Positions 1 to 6,991 of a stretch of 32,683 nt of DNA are shown one piece after another (the stretch's first letter is position 1; each line of letters starts with the position of its first letter). Made by a program: the position numbers and the translations under genes. The notes beneath the pieces were generated by a model that searched no databases, had not been told where the DNA came from, and saw only the letters and a list, made by a program, of their open reading frames with translations. The stretch is from NCBI GenBank assembly GCA_947471905.1, contig CANIZT010000009.1:1-32683 (forward strand), read 5' to 3'. Origin of the DNA: Verrucomicrobiaceae bacterium. Its GTDB lineage: Bacteria > Verrucomicrobiota > Verrucomicrobiia > Verrucomicrobiales > Verrucomicrobiaceae.

Positions 1-177
1 GTGAACTTCTACAACGTCGGCCGCAACGCCAGCGAACTCGTCCGCAAGATGGAAGCCAACGTCCATCTCCTTGCGAACCCGAACGAAGCCTGCCCGGCCA
101 ACTGGAAACCCGGCGCGAAGACGCTGACTCCTGGCAAGGACATCGTCGGCAACGTCGCCTCCGTGCTCTCGAAGTAA
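1..177 (+). CDS. ahpC: AhpC-type 2-Cys peroxiredoxin, C-terminal end (5' truncated)
   Basis: Only the last 58 codons are in the window, ending at TAA 175-177; the frame is open to base 1, so the GTG at base 1 is not taken as a start. Peroxiredoxins of this class reduce hydrogen peroxide and alkyl hydroperoxides in the cytoplasm. The visible tail has the features of the AhpC/Prx1 C-terminus: a helix with GRNASELVRKMEA, then the resolving-cysteine motif NEACPANWKPG, then a segment (KTLTPGKDIVG) that closely follows the end of enterobacterial AhpC. The peroxidatic cysteine lies outside the window. A strong terminator follows 24 bases downstream, so this is the last gene of its transcript. AhpC versus other typical 2-Cys peroxiredoxins cannot be settled from the tail alone. 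Confidence 0.8.
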   Translation: MNFYNVGRNASELVRKMEANVHLLANPNEACPANWKPGAKTLTPGKDIVGNVASVLSK

Positions 178-201
178 ATTCAGCAGCAAAACGACATCTC
201 C

Positions 202-243
202 ACCGGCCTTGCGCGACTCACGTCCGCAAGGCCGGTCTTTTTT
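202..243 (+). terminator. Rho-independent terminator after the peroxiredoxin gene
   Basis: A perfect 12-bp stem (ACCGGCCTTGCG at 202-213 pairing with 225-236) closes an 11-base loop and is followed by a T-rich run (CTTTTTT, 237-243). This is a textbook intrinsic terminator, and it separates the peroxiredoxin gene from the hydrolase starting at 278. Confidence 0.93.
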
Positions 244-277
244 AGTTCAAATCGTCCGCTGACTCCGTTGGTAAGGC

Positions 278-1711
278 ATGAAGATTTCTAACGGCATCGC
301 CTGCATCTTGCTCAGCTCACTCATTGCTCACGCGGACATCACCATCGGCAAATTCGATCTGGCGTCGATCCGCGACACCTCGACGCTGGAGACGAAAGTG
401 ATTGAAGACTGGCATCCCAACCCCAAAGACGCCGCGATCCGCCAAAAGCTCGTCGAGATCACCATCTGCGAATGGTGGCCGGGACAAAAGGTGCGGATGC
501 CGGTGACGATGCTCGCGCCTGCGAACGGCGTATGCACGAACGTGCTCATCGAGAACACCAGCGCACAGTTGAAGGTGACTGCCGCCTCTGGCGCGAAGCT
601 CCGTTTGCTCAAGGAGCACGGCGTGGGCCTCGTCTTCATTGGCTGTATGCCGATCGATACGATGGAGCCAGTTGGTAAACTGCATCTCATGATGGAGGAG
701 CATTTCATCCAGACCAAGAGCACGCGCTACACACCCGCTTGGATCTGGGGCATCGGCGAAATGCGGGCTCTGACTACTGCCATCGCGGAGAAGGACGTGT
801 TTCAGCCAAAGAAGGTGCTCGCCACCGGCGGATCGAAGCGCGGCGTCGCCACCGCAGCCGCTGGCATCGCGGATGATCGTTTCACCGCTATCATGCCTGT
901 CGTCGCGCCGGTGATCGAAAGCCCCGGCGGCCCGTATGTCGAAGGCATGATGCCGTCGGAGATCACGAAGATGAACGACGCCTTCATCGCCGCGATGGCC
1001 GATCCTGTTGGCAAGGAGAAGCTGCTCATTCGTCAGAAAGCCCGCTCCGACGAACGCATCACGGTCAAGATGGCCCGAGAGGCCGGTTGGAGCGATGCGG
1101 AGATGAAAACGGCCTGCAATGCTGCGTGGGAAGCCTGCCGCACCACAAACTACCTCGACGCGCTCAAGCAGCGCGGCACCGAGATCTTCTACAATCAAGG
1201 ATCTAACGACAACGTTAGCCCAGGACTCGTCGAACTCGGTCGCCGCTTCCCGCAACTGCCTGTTTACATCGTGCCCGGCGGCCAGCACGGCGGCGCAAAG
1301 GAGGCCGGCTTCGTCAAATCCGTCGGCGGCTTGCCCGAAGTCGATGAAAACCTCTACGCCTTCGCCACGCATCATTTCTTCGGCGCACGCCGCATGGTAG
1401 CACCGCCCAAAGTCATGCATCAGTGGGACAAAGTCACAAAGCGTCTGACTGTAACGGTGGTTTTTCCTGATGGCAGTGAACCCCAAGAGAACGCGCTCTG
1501 GTGGTCCGTGAATCGTCACCCGGATTACTCCATTGCCATGGAGTTCGACGGATGGGCCTCAGCACCATTGAAGAAGAACGGCACAGCAACATACAGCGGT
1601 GAGGCCACGATCGAGAGCGAGGTCAAGAAACTCGACTTCATCACCGTTCATGCACATCAGGAAAACGGCTCCACGTTGACCGTGTCGAGCCCAGAGATTC
1701 GGATCCAGTGA
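278..1711 (+). CDS. Secreted PhoPQ-activated pathogenicity-related family hydrolase
   Basis: A 477-residue protein with a short signal peptide (hydrophobic residues 7-17, cleavage near Ala18-Asp20) and an alpha/beta-hydrolase body. The nucleophile elbow GGSKRG puts the serine at 186 and matches the G-x-S-K-R-G signature of the PhoPQ-activated pathogenicity-related (PqaA) family. Likely partners are Asp311 (QGSNDNVSP) and His337 (GGQHGG). An upstream segment (about 115-170) with several Trp and Met residues fits the lid/substrate region of that family. About 110 residues follow the catalytic His and may form a C-terminal beta domain. It is probably exported and acts as an esterase or peptidase-like hydrolase on an unknown substrate. 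It stands alone: a terminator lies upstream and a convergent gntR gene begins 8 bases downstream of its stop. Confidence 0.75.
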   Translation: MKISNGIACILLSSLIAHADITIGKFDLASIRDTSTLETKVIEDWHPNPKDAAIRQKLVEITICEWWPGQKVRMPVTMLAPANGVCTNVLIENTSAQLKVTAASGAKLRLLKEHGVGLVFIGCMPIDTMEPVGKLHLMMEEHFIQTKSTRYTPAWIWGIGEMRALTTAIAEKDVFQPKKVLATGGSKRGVATAAAGIADDRFTAIMPVVAPVIESPGGPYVEGMMPSEITKMNDAFIAAMADPVGKEKLLIRQKARSDERITVKMAREAGWSDAEMKTACNAAWEACRTTNYLDALKQRGTEIFYNQGSNDNVSPGLVELGRRFPQLPVYIVPGGQHGGAKEAGFVKSVGGLPEVDENLYAFATHHFFGARRMVAPPKVMHQWDKVTKRLTVTVVFPDGSEPQENALWWSVNRHPDYSIAMEFDGWASAPLKKNGTATYSGEATIESEVKKLDFITVHAHQENGSTLTVSSPEIRIQ

Positions 1712-1719
1712 ACGTTGAG

Positions 1720-2499
1720 CTATCTCATTCTCCCCACGGCCGGTCTGGCGCTTGAAACGCCGCCGAGTTGGTTGCGGAACTCATACACATCACTCCGATA
1801 TAGCGTCTCTTCATACCAAAGCGGCACGCCACCGTCGAGGAAGCCTGTGGCGATGACGAGGAGGCAGGCTGCATTCGCCGCGACGCCCAAATGAACGGCC
1901 TGTGACTTCGTGGCGTTCACCGCGCGGATGGATTCGTCGGCTCCAGAGATGGTGAGTTTGCACTTCGCGGTCCAAAAAGCATACAGCGAGCCTTTGGCAT
2001 CGGTTTTGGTCATGGCGGGGCAATGACGCGCTGCGACGTGACGGCGCTCATAGATGACCGGTTGCCCATCCGCGAGGCGAAGTCGCTCGATGTAAAGCAG
2101 CGGCTCGTTGGCAGTTAATTTGAGTGCTTGTACGATCTCGTCAGACACATCGGCGGCACTGAGCTTTTGGAAGGCGAGGACTTGCGTGCTGGGCTCCTTG
2201 CCCGCTGCGCGGGCTTTGTCGGTGAAGCTGACGAGGCGCTGCAAATCGTAGTCGAGCACGCTTTCGCGCACGAAAGTGCCCGCACCCTGGCGAAACTCGA
2301 GCAAGCCCTGAGAAACGAGGCTGCTAAGGGCTTTGTTGGCTGTGGGGCGGCTGGTCTCAAAGCGCTCGGCAATCTCGCGCTCGGTGAGGAATTGGGCACC
2401 TGGCACGAACTGACGACTGCGGAGGAGTTTCCGCAGTTTGGTGATGAGTTCCTGATGAAAAGACGCTGGCTTGCCCACGGAGTCGATCTTGCGACACAA
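1720..2499 (-). CDS. GntR-family regulator, HutC/UTRA subfamily, divergent from deoC
   Basis: A 259-residue transcription factor. Residues about 13-78 form the GntR winged helix-turn-helix (LTEREIAERFETSRPTANKA, then a wing with GLLEFRQGAGTFV). Residues about 98-240 form a UTRA ligand domain of chorismate-lyase fold, with the family's LLYIERLRLADGQPVIYERR core and a late VPLWYEETLYRSD segment. UTRA regulators usually repress a neighbouring catabolic gene until a small sugar or amino-acid derivative binds. The divergent neighbour is deoC and the gap between them carries a two-site inverted repeat, so this protein probably represses deoC and itself; the inducer may be a deoxyribose or nucleoside derivative (inference). 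The longest frame starts at TTG 2499. A GTG at 2478, seven codons in, is an alternative start that leaves the DNA-binding domain intact. Confidence 0.88.
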   Translation of the reverse strand: MCRKIDSVGKPASFHQELITKLRKLLRSRQFVPGAQFLTEREIAERFETSRPTANKALSSLVSQGLLEFRQGAGTFVRESVLDYDLQRLVSFTDKARAAGKEPSTQVLAFQKLSAADVSDEIVQALKLTANEPLLYIERLRLADGQPVIYERRHVAARHCPAMTKTDAKGSLYAFWTAKCKLTISGADESIRAVNATKSQAVHLGVAANAACLLVIATGFLDGGVPLWYEETLYRSDVYEFRNQLGGVSSARPAVGRMR

Positions 2500-2506
2500 T
2501 CCGACT

Positions 2507-2534
2507 TTGACAAGTGGCTAAGCCAATTTAGGAA
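2507..2534 (+). promoter_or_regulatory. Candidate deoC promoter with consensus -35
   Basis: A perfect -35 hexamer TTGACA lies at 2507-2512. At a 16-base spacing the best -10 is TAGGAA (2529-2534), which matches the consensus poorly, so the call is tentative. If correct, the left palindrome (2515-2525) falls between -35 and -10 and the right one (2536-2546) covers the expected transcription start: a classic repression layout. No strong Shine-Dalgarno precedes the deoC ATG at 2558. Confidence 0.3.
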
Positions 2535-2546
2535 TTGGCTTAGCCA
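2515..2546. promoter_or_regulatory. Tandem palindromic operator between gntR and deoC
   Basis: A perfect inverted repeat has 14-base arms (2515-2528 and 2533-2546) around a 4-base spacer (TAGG). Each arm itself contains an 11-bp palindrome: TGGCTAAGCCA (2515-2525) and TGGCTTAGCCA (2536-2546). Their centres, 2520 and 2541, are 21 bp apart, two helical turns, so two dimers would sit on the same DNA face. GntR-family proteins bind short palindromes of this kind. The position between divergent starts (2499 and 2558) makes binding by the adjacent GntR protein the simplest reading. Confidence 0.8.
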
Positions 2547-2557
2547 ATCTACAATCC

Positions 2558-3340
2558 ATGAAATACTCCTACTCAGACCTCGCCAAAATGATCGACCACT
2601 CGTTGCTACAGCCGACGATGACCGACAAAGATCTCCAGGAAGGTTGCGCGTTGGCCGCGAAATACGATGTGGCCTCCGTGTGCATCAAACCCTACGCGGT
2701 GAAGCAAGCTGTTCAGTGGCTGCGAGGGACAGACGTCAAAGTCGGAGCCGTGATCGGTTTCCCTCATGGCAATAGCACCACGGAATCGAAGCGTTATGAA
2801 ACGGAGCTGGCCTGTAAAGATGGCGCGGTGGAGATCGACATGGTGGTCAATCTGGGCAAGGCTCTCAGCGCTGACTGGGATTACGTCGAGGCTGATGTGA
2901 AAGCCGTCTGCGATGAAGCTCACAAGAACGGAGCCAAGGTGAAGGTCATCTTTGAAAACGATTACCTCACCAACGGAGGCGCAGGTCTGAGCAGCGACGA
3001 GTTCAAAATCAAACTCTGCCAGCTCTGCGAGCGCGCTGGAGCCGATTGGGTGAAGACGAGCACAGGCTATGGCTTCGTGAAGCAACCCGACGGCAGCTAC
3101 AACTACAAAGGTGCCACCGAACACGACCTCGCTCTTATGCGCGCCAACGTGTCAGCCAAGGTCCAAGTCAAAGCCGCCGGCGGCGTGCGCGACCTCGATG
3201 GCCTGATCAAAGTCCGCGATCTCGGCGGTTCTCGCTGTGGAGCCACAGCGACTGCCGCCATGATGGATGATTATCGCAAACGCGAAGCGGCTGGCACACT
3301 GGCTGCCGCAGGTGGGAAGATCGGTGCGGGTGGGTATTGA
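2558..3340 (+). CDS. deoC: Deoxyribose-phosphate aldolase
   Basis: A 260-residue cytoplasmic class I aldolase that splits 2-deoxyribose-5-phosphate into glyceraldehyde-3-phosphate and acetaldehyde in deoxynucleoside catabolism. The Schiff-base lysine is Lys166 in WVKTSTGYG; the proton-relay partners are Asp94 in VEIDMVVN and Lys205 in VKAAGGVRD. The N-terminal IDHSLLQP and the VGAVIGFPHG segment are also characteristic. Length is normal for the family. It starts at ATG 2558 directly after the two-site operator and diverges from the GntR regulator. No other deo genes (deoA, deoB, deoD) are nearby, so this is a single-gene unit under local control. Confidence 0.97.
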   Translation: MKYSYSDLAKMIDHSLLQPTMTDKDLQEGCALAAKYDVASVCIKPYAVKQAVQWLRGTDVKVGAVIGFPHGNSTTESKRYETELACKDGAVEIDMVVNLGKALSADWDYVEADVKAVCDEAHKNGAKVKVIFENDYLTNGGAGLSSDEFKIKLCQLCERAGADWVKTSTGYGFVKQPDGSYNYKGATEHDLALMRANVSAKVQVKAAGGVRDLDGLIKVRDLGGSRCGATATAAMMDDYRKREAAGTLAAAGGKIGAGGY

Positions 3341-3378
3341 AGCGCATCGATCCGTGATGCCAAATAAATGCTGGTTAT

Positions 3379-3394
3379 CCAAGATCGATCTTGG
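3379..3394. promoter_or_regulatory. Perfect 16-bp palindrome between deoC and the next gene
   Basis: CCAAGATCGATCTTGG is fully self-complementary with no spacer. It sits 39 bases after the deoC stop and 30 bases before the preferred start of the downstream secreted protein. There is no T-run, so it is not an intrinsic terminator. Its symmetry and place suggest an operator for the downstream gene, but no cognate regulator is identifiable here. Confidence 0.35.
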
Positions 3395-3423
3395 TAGTAC
3401 CATTTTTCATGCGTGCCGCAGTC

Positions 3424-5994
3424 ATGAAAATTCTCTTCTTCCTCACGATCACCCTCGTGCTTGGCTCGGCCCTGAATCGGTTGAACGCCGCAGATGTAGC
3501 CGAGGGGCGGCCCAAGATCGCGTTCAGGCTGGTGGATGCGGCTGATGGTTCGCCCATTGCTGATGCGCAGGTGAGGATTGCAGCGTCGTGGCAACCTTTT
3601 GGTCCTGAGAAGCAACGTCGATCATTGTCACTGCCCGCCGACTTGCTTGCCGCACCGCCGACTGTGCAGCCAGCAACAAGTCCACCGCCTGTGGGAGTTC
3701 CAGTGGTTGAAGAGTTTGTAGTGATTGCCAATGCCGCGGGCCGCTTTGAGACGGCGTTGCCAATAGGTGATGCGATGCTTGTCGTGATTCATCCGCGTGG
3801 CATTGCTTTCTATCGAGAGGGCGAATGGAACCGAACTGCTGGTGATTTGCGCATCCAACTGCAGCCTTGGGCGTCAGCGACAGGGATTGTCACACAAGAT
3901 GGTCGGCCTGCTGCGGGCGTGGTGCTCTCCATCTCCCGATCCTTTGCGAATGCGAGCATCGGCAGCATGTTCAGCTTTTACACGCCGCCGCTTACTCACA
4001 CCATTTATGCGCGGACGGACAACGAGGGCCGGTTTGCTTTCGAGCGGCTGCTGCCGACTGCCATTGATGACCATAGAGCTGTACCCTACAGCATCAATGA
4101 ATGCATCGTGCCCGGTGCACCGGCGACAGAATCAGAGCTAAAAAATGCCACGGGAGGATGGATCGGCATGGGCATCGGCCGCGCCTCGATCAATATCGAA
4201 CGCGGCAAGCTGAGGTTTGCTCCTGGTGAGACGAAGCAGACGGGGTTCGTGATGACTCCGCTTTGTGAACGCGAAGTCTCTGGCAGGCTGGTGTGGGCCG
4301 ATGGGAAGCCGCTCACTGCCGCAGACATCACGGGTACCGGACCGAATCCAGTGGTCACTCCGCTCATGTTTTGGCCGAAACTCAGTGGTGGATACTCTGG
4401 CTCATCGCCTGCGGCGAAGGTGGACTCTGAAGGTCGCTTTAAACTGTCCCTTCCCCTAGCTGGCAGATGGAAGATGACTGCTAGCAATCTGCGTCCAGCG
4501 GGCCAGCAGTCGGATATCGAGTTTGTTCTGCCGTCGGCAAAGAATGGCAGCGACAAAGGTGAACCCATCGATCTCGGTGACATCGTGTTACAACGCGAGG
4601 GTGCCACGAGTGCGTCAGCACCCAAGGCGGATGATCAGGGTCTCGCGGAGGTGGTCTTTACACTGCTCGATGAGCAACGCCGTCCGCTCGAAGGGGTAAC
4701 GGCCAAGGTGACGATCCTTGAATCCAAGGACGATCATTCATCACACAATTTTTATCCGAAGGTCATGCCCCAGTCGCGCAGCGGTGACGGTGGCATGGTG
4801 CGCTTGAAAGTGCCCGTCACGCATCGCGACAAAGACGGCAAGGACTGGCCGGTGACGCATGTGTCCGTAGGACTCAAAAAGGACGGCTTTGCGCCGCTGG
4901 AGAAGAAATTTGCGCTCGGCGAGAAGGGGGCCGTGCTGGCGATGCAACGCTCGCTCAATGCCGTGCTGCGCGTGATGAAGGATGGCAAAGCGATGCCGCT
5001 GAATCAGCTGTACCTTGAGTCAGGCTGGGTTTCTCATGCTGATTCGTTTGAGCATGTGAAGTGGCAGCAGGATGAGCGGCTCGTGCTGCGTCGGCCGAAT
5101 GCCCCATCAGGCATTTGGCAGACGCAGGCAGCCCACATCGATCAGGACAAGTGGCGCTGGTTCAGCCAAGTCGCCGAGGTGAATTTGCCAAAGGACAAAG
5201 CGCCCACCGTGCTCGTGTTGCAACGTGGCGTACAAGTGGACGGCGTGTTGCATGTCGATGTGCCGCGCCCTGTGAAGCGCGGCATGGTGCGCGTGGTGGT
5301 GCGGATGCCGCTGCCGGCGAATGCGGATGCGCGTCCGCTGTATTGGTCCGACTGGCAGCCGGTGGATGAAGCAGGGAAGTTTATCTTTCGCGGCCTGCCT
5401 CCCGGCGAGGCGTGGATCGCCGCTGCATGCGACGGTTGGATTTCGCAACAAGGAGCGCAACCTGAGGGTATGCTGCAAAACGCCAATCCAAACTGGGGAG
5501 AGGCACTCTTCATGCTGTGGCGGGCGCAACCTTTGCGCATCAATGCCGCAGCTTCTTCCACGACCATCAGCATGGTGCAAACGGGAACGTGCGTGTTTCA
5601 TTTCAAAGATCGCGATGGCAAGCCTGTACAAGGAGCCAGGCCGTCATGGGATCCCAATTTGGACCTCGGTCCCCAGCGCGAGAGCCTGAGTGGCACGTCA
5701 CGGTCACTCGAAGATTTGCTCACAAACCTCACGGCGACCAGCTACCACACCGAATCGTTCCTGCCGAAGCTGGTGGACCGCACGGACGCGACCGGCGTGG
5801 TGCGACTGGAAAACCTGCCACCAACACGCATGCGTCTCGCCGTGAAGCTCGAAAGCAAATTGCTCGTGCAGGTCGGAGCCGCCAAGCGCGATGGCGTCCA
5901 TCCGCATGATCGCTTTGCGCCGTTTCAAGCCGAGGTGAAATCTGGCGAGATCATCGAGCACGAGTTCAGGGTGGAACCGAAGGATGGTTGGTGA
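3424..5994 (+). CDS. Large secreted protein with repeated carboxypeptidase-regulatory-like domains
   Basis: An 856-residue protein counted from ATG 3424, chosen because it gives a compact signal peptide (MK, then ILFFLTITLVLGSAL, cleavage near LNA-AD). In-frame alternatives are ATG 3409 and TTG 3391. No catalytic motif is visible. Several segments begin with the turn-rich pattern typical of carboxypeptidase-regulatory or other Ig-like beta-sandwich modules: KIAFRLVDAADGSPIADAQV near the mature N-terminus, then GIVTQDGRPAAGVVL, SGRLVWADGKPL, VVFTLLDEQRRPLEGV, a LPPGEAWI segment, and a late FHFKDRDGKPVQGARP. Such domains are usually structural or binding parts of cell-surface proteins in this phylum. 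It is monocistronic: a palindrome lies upstream and a convergent beta-helix gene ends 30 bases downstream. Function unknown. Confidence 0.7.
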   Translation: MKILFFLTITLVLGSALNRLNAADVAEGRPKIAFRLVDAADGSPIADAQVRIAASWQPFGPEKQRRSLSLPADLLAAPPTVQPATSPPPVGVPVVEEFVVIANAAGRFETALPIGDAMLVVIHPRGIAFYREGEWNRTAGDLRIQLQPWASATGIVTQDGRPAAGVVLSISRSFANASIGSMFSFYTPPLTHTIYARTDNEGRFAFERLLPTAIDDHRAVPYSINECIVPGAPATESELKNATGGWIGMGIGRASINIERGKLRFAPGETKQTGFVMTPLCEREVSGRLVWADGKPLTAADITGTGPNPVVTPLMFWPKLSGGYSGSSPAAKVDSEGRFKLSLPLAGRWKMTASNLRPAGQQSDIEFVLPSAKNGSDKGEPIDLGDIVLQREGATSASAPKADDQGLAEVVFTLLDEQRRPLEGVTAKVTILESKDDHSSHNFYPKVMPQSRSGDGGMVRLKVPVTHRDKDGKDWPVTHVSVGLKKDGFAPLEKKFALGEKGAVLAMQRSLNAVLRVMKDGKAMPLNQLYLESGWVSHADSFEHVKWQQDERLVLRRPNAPSGIWQTQAAHIDQDKWRWFSQVAEVNLPKDKAPTVLVLQRGVQVDGVLHVDVPRPVKRGMVRVVVRMPLPANADARPLYWSDWQPVDEAGKFIFRGLPPGEAWIAAACDGWISQQGAQPEGMLQNANPNWGEALFMLWRAQPLRINAAASSTTISMVQTGTCVFHFKDRDGKPVQGARPSWDPNLDLGPQRESLSGTSRSLEDLLTNLTATSYHTESFLPKLVDRTDATGVVRLENLPPTRMRLAVKLESKLLVQVGAAKRDGVHPHDRFAPFQAEVKSGEIIEHEFRVEPKDGW

Positions 5995-6024
5995 GCTAAG
6001 CGATGAAAAATTCGCCTCTGGCTC

Positions 6025-6897
6025 TCACTCCCGCCGCCACTCGACGCCTGATTGGATCAATTGGGCGTCTTCGCGCATCTCGAAGTCCTTCGCTTGATGA
6101 TGGATGACGCAGTTGGTCACGCGGTGTGACTTTCCTGCGAAGCTGAAGGCCGCACCGAGGTTGTGATGCACCTCGCAGTTCGTGTAGGTCGTGACACTGT
6201 CGTTCACATCGGCCACGCCGCCTGCGGAGGAGCCGTTCCAGGCGATTTCGGCATTCACCACGTCCATTTGCACCGTTTCGTGGGCGCTGATGCCTTCGTC
6301 ACCATTGGAGAACGCCTTTACATGCTCTAGACGGACACCGACGCGAGCACCGTGAATGTTGAAGCCATCGTTGGCGGCATGAATCGCGGTGATGTTTCGC
6401 ACAATGATGTGCGAGCACTGAATCGACACACAACTCGCGAGATTGGCAGGTGGTAGGAAGATGCGTGCGGTGCCGGGCTTCTTCCCGACCGGCCAGCGGA
6501 AATAGATCGCGCCCTCCGCCGTGAAACCCACCTCGCCTGGCTTCAGCGCTGCCTGGGCTGCGAAGATGACCTGGCCAGCAACGCCGCCTTTCTTCTCGGC
6601 CTCCCGATCACGCACGATACGCATGGGAACTTCCTCAATGAACAGCACCCCACGCTGGGGGTCCGTCACCGCCGGATGTTTGGCAAACGGACCGTTCGAG
6701 GTCCACACGTCATTGTTCTTCTGCCAATCATGCGTGGTGACGTCGATACCCAGATCAATGATTATCCCCTTGCCATCAAACACCGTCGGATTCTCTGGCG
6801 TGCCACCCTTGCTCAAGGTTAGCGGCACATGGCGGATTTCCTGCGCGTGAACGGAAGTGATGATGAAAGTTGTGAGAGCAAGAAGGCGGCAAAACAT
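6025..6897 (-). CDS. Secreted right-handed beta-helix (pectate-lyase-fold) protein
   Basis: A 290-residue protein with a clear signal peptide (MFCRLLALTTFIITSVHAQ). From about residue 160 to the end it has successive beta-helix coils: SHIIVRNITAIHAANDGFNIHGA, VRLEHVKAFSNGDEGISAHE, MDVVNAEIAWNGSSAGG, TNCEVHHNLGAAFSF, TNCVIHHQA. This pattern of hydrophobic strands with Asn and Gly at the turns is typical of the PF13229-type right-handed parallel beta-helix found in polysaccharide lyases, epimerases and carbohydrate-binding proteins. At 290 residues it is short for an active lyase of this fold, and no lyase catalytic site can be pointed to. The start ATG 6897 diverges from the Asp-box gene at 6992. 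Polysaccharide binding or processing is the likely role; specificity is unknown. Confidence 0.7.
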   Translation of the reverse strand: MFCRLLALTTFIITSVHAQEIRHVPLTLSKGGTPENPTVFDGKGIIIDLGIDVTTHDWQKNNDVWTSNGPFAKHPAVTDPQRGVLFIEEVPMRIVRDREAEKKGGVAGQVIFAAQAALKPGEVGFTAEGAIYFRWPVGKKPGTARIFLPPANLASCVSIQCSHIIVRNITAIHAANDGFNIHGARVGVRLEHVKAFSNGDEGISAHETVQMDVVNAEIAWNGSSAGGVADVNDSVTTYTNCEVHHNLGAAFSFAGKSHRVTNCVIHHQAKDFEMREDAQLIQSGVEWRRE

Positions 6898-6960
6898 GGG
6901 ATCACATCATCGCGGCCGGTTGCGGCGGCCTTTCAAAGGATGCACCGAGGCGAGCGATTC

Positions 6961-6976
6961 ACGCTGCTCGCAGCGT
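6961..6976. promoter_or_regulatory. Short inverted repeat in a divergent intergenic region
   Basis: ACGCTG (6961-6966) and CAGCGT (6971-6976) are perfect inverted arms around CTCG. An overlapping alternative pairs GCGAGC (6950-6955) with GCTCGC (6966-6971). Both lie in the 94-base gap between the divergent starts 6897 and 6992, just upstream of the plus-strand gene. This could be an operator or an mRNA hairpin; the support is only symmetry and position. Confidence 0.25.
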
Positions 6977-6991
6977 TATAGAGCACACATT

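Noticed and set aside
317-1519. A 400-codon open frame antisense to the PhoPQ-activated-type hydrolase
   Set aside because: No signal peptide, motif or ribosome site; the sense gene has a full catalytic triad and a signal peptide.
2550-2555. TACAAT as the -10 element of the deoC promoter
   Set aside because: It ends two bases before the deoC ATG, so transcription would begin inside the gene; it is also 37 bases from the consensus -35 at 2507-2512.
5995-6024. Bidirectional terminator between convergent genes
   Set aside because: Only GCGA/TCGC and GAGC/GCTC short pairings are visible, without a T-run.
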